A stretch of 5,153 bases of DNA. It comes from Hyphomicrobiales bacterium. GTDB taxonomy: Bacteria > Pseudomonadota > Alphaproteobacteria > Rhizobiales > TMED25. Below are positions 1 through 5,153 of this stretch, piece after piece. The stretch's first letter is position 1. Each line of letters opens with the position of its first letter. The DNA is taken from the NCBI GenBank assembly GCA_016780665.1, contig JADHLM010000075.1, positions 1 through 5,153 on the forward strand. The letters run 5' to 3'. The notes under the pieces are model-generated. The model worked only from the letters and a program-made list of their open reading frames with translations, was not told the DNA's origin and did not search any database. A program made the translations under genes and the position numbers.

Positions 1-1
1 A

Positions 2-169
2 AGGCATAAAATTTTAGATATATGTGGCGATCTGAAATTAGCAGGATATGGTATTATTGGTAAATATACCTCAGTATGTGGTGGGCATAACCTAAATTAT
101 TTTGCTTTGAAAAATTTGTTTGAAAATCCAAATGCTTGGGTATTAGAGGAATTAGATGATCAAAAATAA
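2..169 (+). CDS. lpxC: LpxC, UDP-3-O-acyl-N-acetylglucosamine deacetylase (3' end only)
   Basis: This is the C-terminal 55 residues of LpxC, the cytoplasmic zinc deacetylase that carries out the committed step of lipid A synthesis. The 5' part lies outside the window; base 1 is the last base of the preceding codon and the stop TAA is at 167-169. The fragment opens with RHKILDICGD. By family knowledge, this carries the zinc ligands His238 and Asp242, Lys239 and catalytic Asp246 (E. coli numbering; here H2, D6, K3, D10). The general acid His265 falls in GGHNL (H29), exactly 27 residues after H2 as in E. coli, so there is no gap between the motifs. The usual GHAL reads GHNL here. The tail after the last motif is short (about 26 residues), as is common outside the gammaproteobacteria. 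It lies directly upstream of bamD, as in other alphaproteobacteria. The identity is firm despite the truncation by the window edge. Confidence 0.93.
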   Translation, partial: RHKILDICGDLKLAGYGIIGKYTSVCGGHNLNYFALKNLFENPNAWVLEELDDQK

Positions 170-183
170 TGTAGCTCAAAACC

Positions 184-206
184 TAACAGTCTACAGAAGA
201 TTGTTA
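184..206 (+). repeat. Stem-loop I downstream of lpxC
   Basis: The arms TAACAGTCT (184-192) and AGATTGTTA (198-206) pair over nine positions. Eight are Watson-Crick and one (189/201) is a G·U wobble in RNA. The loop is the five bases ACAGA. It starts 15 bases after the lpxC stop codon. No run of T follows, so it is not a classical intrinsic terminator. It could protect the 3' end of lpxC mRNA or help termination or attenuation, but that is inference. The pairing is seen directly; the function is unknown. Confidence 0.45.
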
Positions 207-213
207 ATCATTA

Positions 214-230
214 AATTTACAGTGTAAATT
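214..230. promoter_or_regulatory. Perfect 17-bp palindrome, candidate operator
   Basis: AATTTACA-G-TGTAAATT is a perfect 8+1+8 inverted repeat. The one-base centre suits a dimeric DNA-binding repressor better than an RNA hairpin; as RNA it would keep only six A-U pairs around a five-base loop. Its right end touches the first of two TATAAT hexamers, so a bound protein could block RNA polymerase. I do not recognise the motif as the site of a particular regulator. Short dyads are frequent in A+T-rich DNA, so this remains a candidate. Confidence 0.35.
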
Positions 231-240
231 ATAATATAAT
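230..240 (+). promoter_or_regulatory. Possible -10 region(s) for bamD
   Basis: Two exact TATAAT hexamers share a base, at 230-235 and 235-240. A good -35 at normal spacing is missing. TTTACA (216-221, five of six to TTGACA) is only 8 or 13 bases away, and TTGTTA (201-206) is 23 bases from the first hexamer. TTTACA with TAATAC (237-242) gives a 15-base spacer. If used, transcription would begin roughly 10-20 bases before the bamD ATG and leave a very short leader. TATAAT arises easily in such A+T-rich sequence, so confidence is low. Confidence 0.25.
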
Positions 241-254
241 ACGTTGTATTATAT
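234..254 (+). repeat. Stem-loop III just before the bamD start codon
   Basis: The arms ATATAATAC (234-242) and GTATTATAT (246-254) are perfect reverse complements of nine bases around the loop GTT. The hairpin ends five bases before the bamD ATG and occupies the place where a Shine-Dalgarno sequence would lie; none is visible there. The right arm can also pair in another register with the TATAATA at 230-236, because TATAA is tandemly repeated. It may limit ribosome entry, or at the DNA level act as a second dyad whose centre (244) is 22 bp from that of the 214-230 palindrome. Both roles are inference. Confidence 0.4.
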
Positions 255-259
255 ACAGT

Positions 260-1054
260 ATGAAAAACTTATTTTCTCTTTTCCTTCTTCTTATACTTAT
301 TGCTTCTTGTGCAAGTGGCCCTGATGTTGAACCATACTCACAAGAAAAATTAGATAAAATTTATAATGATGCCGTTTCATATCTTGATAAAAAACAATAT
401 GAAGAGGCTGCTGATAAATTTTTAAGTATAGAGCGAGAATATCCTTACTCAAATTGGTCTGAGAAAGCTCTTCTAATGGCATCATATTCATTATTTGAAG
501 CAAAAAAATTTAATAATGCAGTTAATCAGCTTACAAGATATATGCAGCTTTACCCAAATAGTAAGGATCTTGCTTATGCGAACTATTTAATTGGATTATC
601 CTACTACCTTCAAGTTGCTAATATAGGTAGAGATCAAATAAACTCCAAATTAGCCTTACAAAGCTTTAACACAATAATTGATAGATTTCCTGAATCAGAA
701 TACGCAAAAGACTCAAGAATCAAAAGAGACTTAGTAGTTGACCATATTGCTGGATCAGAGATGGAAATTGGAAGGTATTATCAAAAAAGAAAACAACATT
801 CGGCAGCAATTAATAGATTTAAGGTCATAATTTCTGAATATCAAACAACATCACATATTGAAGAGGCGCTTGCTAGATACTCCGAGTCTTATATTTCACT
901 TGGTATTTTCACCGAAGCTCAATCGTCAGCAGCTATTTTAGGCTATAACTATCCAAACAGTGAATGGTATGAATATATTTATAACCAGCTAGAATATGCT
1001 GGTCTAAGACCAAAAGAGGAGAGAAGTAGCTGGATTAAGGAAGTTTGGAAATAA
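260..1054 (+). CDS. bamD: BamD, outer membrane protein assembly lipoprotein
   Basis: BamD (older name ComL) is the essential lipoprotein partner of BamA in the complex that folds beta-barrel proteins into the outer membrane; it sits on the periplasmic face. The 264-residue product begins with a lipoprotein signal: Lys2, a hydrophobic stretch at 4-14 and the lipobox IASC with lipidated Cys17. Ala at +2 is compatible with outer-membrane sorting. The rest is a chain of about five TPR-like helix pairs (roughly 30-67, 68-103, 104-146, 147-195, 198-235). BamD-family landmarks include EREYPYSNWSEKA, YMQLYPNS, ANYLIGLSYY, the RDQ segment before the third repeat helix, AGSEMEIGRYY and the closing LGYNYPNSEWY. 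The last is typical of alphaproteobacterial BamD. The length is normal. The ATG at 260 is the only one that gives a complete signal peptide, but no Shine-Dalgarno sequence precedes it and a hairpin abuts it. recN follows after 22 bases, suggesting co-transcription. Confidence 0.94.
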   Translation: MKNLFSLFLLLILIASCASGPDVEPYSQEKLDKIYNDAVSYLDKKQYEEAADKFLSIEREYPYSNWSEKALLMASYSLFEAKKFNNAVNQLTRYMQLYPNSKDLAYANYLIGLSYYLQVANIGRDQINSKLALQSFNTIIDRFPESEYAKDSRIKRDLVVDHIAGSEMEIGRYYQKRKQHSAAINRFKVIISEYQTTSHIEEALARYSESYISLGIFTEAQSSAAILGYNYPNSEWYEYIYNQLEYAGLRPKEERSSWIKEVWK

Positions 1055-1076
1055 ATAGTAAGGTTAAAATACTTCT

Positions 1077-2756
1077 ATGATTTTATCACTCTCAATTCAT
1101 AATATAATTTTTATAGATAAGTTAGAGATTGATTTTAAAAATGGTCTCAATGTCTTCACTGGTGAGACTGGCGCTGGTAAGTCGATTATAATGAATTCTA
1201 TATCACTTGCACTTGGGGCAAAGAGCAATCCTGGTATTGTAAAAAATAATAAAGATAAAGCTACAATTACATTAGTAATATCAGCCAATAATCAAATTAA
1301 AAGTTTATGTGAGGATTGTGATATCGATGTTGAGGATTACATATATTTGAAGAGAGTTCAATTCAAAGATGGTAAGACAAAATCATATATTGATGATAAC
1401 CCAGTAAGCTTGTCAATTATAAAAAAAATATCCTCATTTCTAGTTGAAACACATGGGCAAAATGAAGATCTTAGCTTTATTGACCAATCAAACCATATTG
1501 ACATTATCGATAGTTTCGGAGATTATGCTGACAATCTCTCTGAGTTGAAATCATTATCGTCAAAGATAAAAACACTTCAAAAAGAAATTCAAGAAAAAGA
1601 ATTTAAATTGAAGCAAGCTGAAAATAAAATTGAAACCATTCAGAACATGTGTGATGAAATTTTGGACATGGATATTTCCAATGACGAAGAAGAAACACTT
1701 AGTGAAAAAAGAAAACTTTTACTGGATAGAGTTAAGTTAATGTCAGCGCTTGATAATATTAATATGTACATGAATAATGATAATGGTCTTGAAGAAATTC
1801 TGCATAAGTTGTTCAAGGAAATCAACGTTTTCCAATCCACTCACCAAAATTATTATGAGTTGTTTTCCGAAGAGTTAGATGGAGTTTCAAGTTTGTTAGA
1901 TAATTTCAAATCTAAGGTAAGTAGCATGAATTCTGAACTTAGTTCTGGGAATGGTAATCTTGAACAAATTGAAAAAAGACTATTTGCAATTAAAGCAATG
2001 AGAAGAAAATATGATATTCAATCTGATAATATAAATGATTTTTATCATAGTTCACTGCAAGAACTGAACCTACTCAAATCGGGAGATACCGACTTAAAAC
2101 AAATGACCATGGAATATGATCGTTTGGTTGAGAATTATGATGAAATCTCACATAAAATATCTACTAAAAGAAGTTATATTGTGAAAGTGTTTGATAATAA
2201 ACTTCAATCTGAGCTTCAACACTTAAAATTTCCAAATGTAACCATTAGAACAAATATTTCATCAAAAATACAAATTGATGACTTTGGTCCAAAGGGAAAA
2301 GACATCGTAAGTATCTGCATATCAACCAGTAAAGAAAAGCAACCTGAATTGATAAATAATGTTGCATCTGGAGGAGAGGCTTCAAGGATAATACTTGCAA
2401 TTAAGTCTATTATGTCTCAAGAGCATCAAAATGATACACTAATCTTTGATGAAATTGATTCTGGAGTAAGTGGTGCAACTGCTATGGCAATTGGGAAAAA
2501 GCTATTTAATCTATCTAAACAATTACAAATATTTACAGTTACTCACTCACCACAAGTTGCATCTAAAGCAAACCATCATTTCTTGATTAAAAAAATTGAA
2601 AATAATAACTCAGATTATTCAATTGAAATTAAACAATTAAGCATGGAAGAAAGAATAGAAGAGGTTGCAAGGATGCTATCTGGAGAAAAGATTACCAATC
2701 AAGCACGTGAAGCTTCTAAAAGCCTAATTTATGAAGAGTATGATGGATCCAATTAA
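1077..2756 (+). CDS. recN: RecN, SMC-like DNA double-strand break repair ATPase
   Basis: RecN is a cytoplasmic SMC-family ATPase that gathers at double-strand breaks and supports RecA-dependent recombination repair. The 559-residue protein has the expected length and order. The N-terminal ATPase half has Walker A GETGAGKS at 29-36 and the Q-loop in HGQNED (Q128). Two charged coiled-coil arms span about 150-360. The C-terminal half has the ABC signature SGGEASR at 431-437, Walker B LIFDEID with D458 and catalytic E459, the D-loop SGVSGATA, and the switch histidine H490 in THSPQVA. All ATPase motifs are intact. HGQNED matches the alphaproteobacterial HGQHDD form rather than HGQHEHQ. The usual Asp after Walker A (SIxxDA) is Asn40 here. 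The ATG at 1077 gives the canonical start MILSLSIHNI. A weak TAAGG (1059-1063) lies 13 bases upstream, longer than ideal. No LexA-type site was recognised in the 22-base gap, so control is probably from upstream. An A8 run lies at 1421-1428. Confidence 0.96.
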   Translation: MILSLSIHNIIFIDKLEIDFKNGLNVFTGETGAGKSIIMNSISLALGAKSNPGIVKNNKDKATITLVISANNQIKSLCEDCDIDVEDYIYLKRVQFKDGKTKSYIDDNPVSLSIIKKISSFLVETHGQNEDLSFIDQSNHIDIIDSFGDYADNLSELKSLSSKIKTLQKEIQEKEFKLKQAENKIETIQNMCDEILDMDISNDEEETLSEKRKLLLDRVKLMSALDNINMYMNNDNGLEEILHKLFKEINVFQSTHQNYYELFSEELDGVSSLLDNFKSKVSSMNSELSSGNGNLEQIEKRLFAIKAMRRKYDIQSDNINDFYHSSLQELNLLKSGDTDLKQMTMEYDRLVENYDEISHKISTKRSYIVKVFDNKLQSELQHLKFPNVTIRTNISSKIQIDDFGPKGKDIVSICISTSKEKQPELINNVASGGEASRIILAIKSIMSQEHQNDTLIFDEIDSGVSGATAMAIGKKLFNLSKQLQIFTVTHSPQVASKANHHFLIKKIENNNSDYSIEIKQLSMEERIEEVARMLSGEKITNQAREASKSLIYEEYDGSN

Positions 2757-4896
2757 AAATTTTCTAGAATGCGATATATCAGCATATTCACTTGAAGATA
2801 AAATCACTTATCTCAATAAGGTCGAGAGTTTTCTATCTAGACAAGATAAATTCTACTATCAAGATAACTACTCCGCTATAAATGACTCTGATTATGATAA
2901 ATTAAAGAAACACCATACGCAGGTCTTGCAAAAATATCCATTTCTAATTAAGGAATCAAAATACTCGGAAAGCATTGGTTTTATGCCGTCTGAAAAATTC
3001 TCAAAGGTAAAACACAAAATACCAATGTTGTCATTATCAAATATTTTTGATGAATCAGATCTTGATGATTTTTATGAAAAAATAAGAAAATATTTGAATC
3101 TTAATTTAGACTATACATTAGAAATTGTTTCTGAACCAAAAATTGATGGTTTGTCTGCATCACTGCTATATAAAGATGGGATTTTGACTGTAGGTGCGAC
3201 AAGGGGCGATGGCACTCTTGGTGAAGATGTTACAGAAAATATTAAGACAATATCAAATATTCCGAAGATAATAGAATCAAAAGATGTCCCTGAAATATTG
3301 GAAGTTCGTGGGGAAATTTATATGAATAAATCAGATTTCATCAATTTAAATGAAAGAATGCTTCAAAACGGAAAACAAACATATGTTAATCCTAGAAATA
3401 CTGCATCAGGCTCCCTAAGACAAATTGATCCCAATATAACAAGATCTAGAAAATTAAATTTTTTTGCATATACATGGGGTGAAATATCCAATCATAATTT
3501 TAAATCTCATTTTGAGGTAATATCTAAGTTCAAAGAATGGGGCTTTGCAGTGAATCCATATACAAAGATCAATCGATCAAAGAATGAGCTTATTAAATCT
3601 TACTCTGAATTAGATTCAATCAGATCAAGTCTTGACTATGATATTGATGGAGTCGTATACAAAATCAACTCACTTCATTTGCAAGACCGTTTAGGTTTTA
3701 TATCAAGGTCACCTCGATGGGCGGTTGCTCACAAGTTTGAAGCTGAAAAAGCTAAAACTAAAATTATAGATATAGATATACAAGTTGGCAGAACGGGCGC
3801 CCTTACTCCAGTTGCAAAATTAGAACCAATTAATATTGGTGGTGTAGTTGTTAGAAATGCAACTCTCCATAATGAAGATTTTATCTCGGGCATAGATAGT
3901 GATGGGAATCAGATCAGAAATGGTTCTGATATTCGAATAGGTGACAGTGTGGAAGTTATAAGATCTGGTGATGTTATACCCAAAGTGATTGGTGTGGATA
4001 TCTCAAAACGGCTTCCTAATTCGCAAAAATATGAATTTCCCAAATTATGTCCAATTTGTAATAGTCCAGCAATAAGAGAGATAAATCCCTCGACAGGCAG
4101 ATTTTCATCAGTAAGACGCTGCACAGGTGACTTTTATTGTCTTAGCCAAGAATTGGGACGGTTAGAGTTTTTCGTATCAAGAGATGCTATGAATATTGAA
4201 GGATTCGGTGGTAAAAGTATGAAACTTTTTTATGATAAGGGTTTTATAAAAAGACCTAATGATATATTTACGCTGCAGTCAAAGCAAGGGCTGGGTTTAA
4301 TTGATATTTTATCCTTAGATGGTTGGGGTATTACATCAATGTCTAATCTTTTTTCAAGTATTGATGAAAAACGTCAAATTACGTTAGATAGATTTATTTA
4401 TTCATTGGGGATAAGACACATTGGTATTAATACTGCAAAAATTATTTCAAAAAATTTGAAAAGTATGGGTAATCTAATCAGTTTGATAGACAATCTTAAT
4501 TCAGAATATAATTCTTATTTAGAATCCTTTCTAGAGAATGATGGTATCGGTGAGGTGGTAATTAAATCTTTTTTGGATTTTCTTTCTATTGATCATAATG
4601 CTGCGGTTGTGAAGAATCTCAATGATCAATTAGATATTCTTGATTTTGTAACAGAGCAAAAACTAGACTCAAAAATTAGTGGTTTGAGTATTGTTTTTAC
4701 AGGAAAATTTGACTCTATGTCACGAGCAGAGGCAAAAGATAAAGCTGAGAGAATGGGAGCAAAAGTATTGAGCTCAATTTCAAACAAAACTGATTTACTT
4801 GTTGCAGGAGAAGAATCTGGTTCAAAGTTAACTAAGGCAAAAGATTTAAATATAAAAATTATTGATGAAAATGATTGGCTAAATTTATTAAATTAG
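2731..4896 (+). CDS. ligA: LigA, NAD-dependent DNA ligase
   Basis: LigA seals nicks between Okazaki fragments and after repair, using NAD+. The 721-residue protein has every domain. Domain Ia (about 20-90) has YY at 42-43 and NDSDYD ending at D56, the NMN-binding set. The adenylation domain has nucleophile K137 in EPKIDG, R158 in TRGDG, E195 in VRGE, R222 and R230 in NPRNTASGSLRQ, K311 in IDGVVYK and K335 in HKF. These sit 21-22 residues after their E. coli counterparts. The OB fold follows (about 340-430). The zinc finger uses C440, C443, C464 and C470. Helix-hairpin-helix repeats span about 507-640 and a BRCT domain 647-721. It is about 50 residues longer than E. coli LigA (671), about 20 of them at the N terminus. 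The start is uncertain: in-frame ATGs lie at 2731, 2740 and 2743, all inside the recN end. AAAAG (2718-2722) is 8 bases before the first; GAAGAG (2733-2738) is only 4 bases before the third. Translational coupling to recN is likely. Confidence 0.97.
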   Translation: MKSMMDPIKNFLECDISAYSLEDKITYLNKVESFLSRQDKFYYQDNYSAINDSDYDKLKKHHTQVLQKYPFLIKESKYSESIGFMPSEKFSKVKHKIPMLSLSNIFDESDLDDFYEKIRKYLNLNLDYTLEIVSEPKIDGLSASLLYKDGILTVGATRGDGTLGEDVTENIKTISNIPKIIESKDVPEILEVRGEIYMNKSDFINLNERMLQNGKQTYVNPRNTASGSLRQIDPNITRSRKLNFFAYTWGEISNHNFKSHFEVISKFKEWGFAVNPYTKINRSKNELIKSYSELDSIRSSLDYDIDGVVYKINSLHLQDRLGFISRSPRWAVAHKFEAEKAKTKIIDIDIQVGRTGALTPVAKLEPINIGGVVVRNATLHNEDFISGIDSDGNQIRNGSDIRIGDSVEVIRSGDVIPKVIGVDISKRLPNSQKYEFPKLCPICNSPAIREINPSTGRFSSVRRCTGDFYCLSQELGRLEFFVSRDAMNIEGFGGKSMKLFYDKGFIKRPNDIFTLQSKQGLGLIDILSLDGWGITSMSNLFSSIDEKRQITLDRFIYSLGIRHIGINTAKIISKNLKSMGNLISLIDNLNSEYNSYLESFLENDGIGEVVIKSFLDFLSIDHNAAVVKNLNDQLDILDFVTEQKLDSKISGLSIVFTGKFDSMSRAEAKDKAERMGAKVLSSISNKTDLLVAGEESGSKLTKAKDLNIKIIDENDWLNLLN

Positions 4897-5153
4897 ATAG
4901 ATGCAGTTTCTTCACTCAGCCATTCTTTTGTTTCGATACCTAGCCCAATGCTGAGTTTTTTGTAGACTTTTTCATGGTATTTGTTTATCCAATCAACTTC
5001 TTTCTTATTCAGTATATCTTTATCAATTAAATTTCTTTCAAATGGCGCAAATGAAATAGGTTCAAAATATAATTTGTCTGTATTATCTACAGAAGTATCT
5101 TTTCTTATAACCATCAAATTTTCTATTCTGATGCCGAGTTCGCCTTCAATGTA
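4893..5153 (-). CDS. Xaa-Pro aminopeptidase, M24B family (3' end only)
   Basis: These are the last 86 residues of a gene that enters from the right edge on the minus strand. Its stop TAA lies at 4895-4893. The fragment starts YIEGELGIRIENL. In M24 peptidases GIRIE holds the final metal-ligand glutamate (E406 of E. coli PepP; here E11, codon 5123-5121). After it come FEPISFAPFERNLID, LNKKEVDWINKYHEKVYKKLS and a final TKEWLSEETASI. This matches the conserved C-terminal extension of the roughly 600-residue aminopeptidase P type (Pfam Peptidase_M24_C), and not the shorter 440-residue E. coli PepP, which lacks it. Such enzymes release N-terminal residues that precede proline, using two divalent metals; a cytoplasmic location is expected. 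Only one of the five metal ligands is inside the window, so activity cannot be judged. It converges on ligA with a 4-base overlap and belongs to a different transcript. Confidence 0.88.
   Translation of the reverse strand, partial: YIEGELGIRIENLMVIRKDTSVDNTDKLYFEPISFAPFERNLIDKDILNKKEVDWINKYHEKVYKKLSIGLGIETKEWLSEETASI
4914..4961 (+). terminator. Candidate intrinsic terminator for the rightward operon
   Basis: ACTCAGC (4914-4920) and GCTGAGT (4950-4956) form a perfect seven-base stem, four of them G-C pairs. It is followed directly by six T (4956-4961, sharing the last stem base). It begins 18 bases after the ligA stop codon. The weak point is the 29-base loop. The arms also coincide with Leu-Ser codons (CTC AGC and CTG AGT) and the T run with two Lys codons of the convergent aminopeptidase gene, so the pairing may be chance. 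No better terminator was seen between ligA and the window end. Confidence 0.38.

Noticed and set aside
204..211. TTAATCAT resembles the alphaproteobacterial CtrA half-site TTAACCAT (seven of eight bases).
   Set aside because: There is no second TTAA at the seven-base spacing of a full CtrA site, and such A+T-rich octamers are expected by chance here.
170..259. Possible tRNA or small RNA gene in the spacer, given its several hairpins.
   Set aside because: No cloverleaf, T-loop motif or terminator is present, and 90 bases is barely enough; the dyads are separate short stems.
297..503. Minus-strand open frame of 68 codons inside bamD.
   Set aside because: It lies wholly within a confidently identified gene, has no recognisable domain or ribosome site, and is a shadow frame.
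1097..1288. Minus-strand open frame of 63 codons opposite the recN Walker A region.
   Set aside because: It is antisense to the conserved GETGAGKS-coding region and its hydrophobic look follows from the complementary codons.
1640..1840. Minus-strand open frame of 66 codons inside recN, rich in Leu and Ser.
   Set aside because: Leu/Ser richness is the mirror of Glu/Lys/Asp codons in the coiled coil; there is no independent support.
3766..3781. Short tandem ATAGAT-like repeat in ligA.
   Set aside because: It encodes the conserved IIDIDIQVG start of the OB fold; the repeat reflects Ile-Asp-Ile-Asp codons.
3909..4124. Minus-strand open frame of 71 codons inside ligA.
   Set aside because: It overlaps the conserved OB-fold and zinc-finger coding sequence and has no family match that I recognise.
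4882..4894. Inverted repeat AATTT-ATT-AAATT at the ligA end as a terminator for the leftward aminopeptidase transcript.
   Set aside because: Only five A-T pairs and no adjacent T tract on the minus strand; too weak to call.
1..5153. A previously undescribed defence, mobile or regulatory gene system.
   Set aside because: All coding space is taken by five well-known housekeeping genes with intact motifs; no transposase, integrase, CRISPR repeat, toxin-antitoxin pair or unexplained gene was found.

Overview
The window looks like an ordinary, densely packed chromosomal segment from an A+T-rich alphaproteobacterium (about two-thirds A+T by eye). Four genes read rightward: the 3' end of lpxC, then bamD, recN and ligA. 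A fifth, the 3' end of a two-domain-type Xaa-Pro aminopeptidase gene, converges on ligA from the right. The order lpxC-bamD-recN-ligA is the known downstream tail of the alphaproteobacterial division/cell-wall cluster (…ftsA-ftsZ-lpxC-bamD-recN-ligA). The BamD, RecN and LigA sequences also read as alphaproteobacterial versions. Low GC, minimal spacers and overlapping genes suggest a streamlined lineage such as the SAR11/Pelagibacterales group. That lineage call is inference, and another A+T-rich alphaproteobacterium would fit.

Layout: 2-169 holds the last 55 residues of LpxC, with four metal-binding or catalytic residues visible. 170-259 is the only intergenic stretch longer than 22 bases. 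It is filled with three consecutive dyad symmetries and contains promoter-like TATAAT hexamers. 260-1054 is bamD, a lipoprotein gene. 1077-2756 is recN. 2731-4896 is ligA, which overlaps recN by 26 bases. 4893-5153 (minus strand) is the 3' end of the aminopeptidase gene, which overlaps the ligA stop codon by 4 bases. A hairpin plus T6 tract inside it could end the rightward operon.

Functionally, the left part serves the outer membrane: LpxC makes the committed step of lipid A synthesis and BamD belongs to the outer-membrane-protein insertion machine. The right part serves DNA maintenance: RecN acts in double-strand-break repair and LigA seals nicks in replication and repair. The tight spacing from bamD to ligA suggests one transcript. 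The dyad-rich leader is the only obvious place for separate control of bamD-recN-ligA.

I found no mobile element, CRISPR array, RNA gene or novel gene system. The unusual points are all at gene boundaries: the structured leader before bamD, the ambiguous ligA start inside recN, and the convergent overlap at the ligA/aminopeptidase junction.
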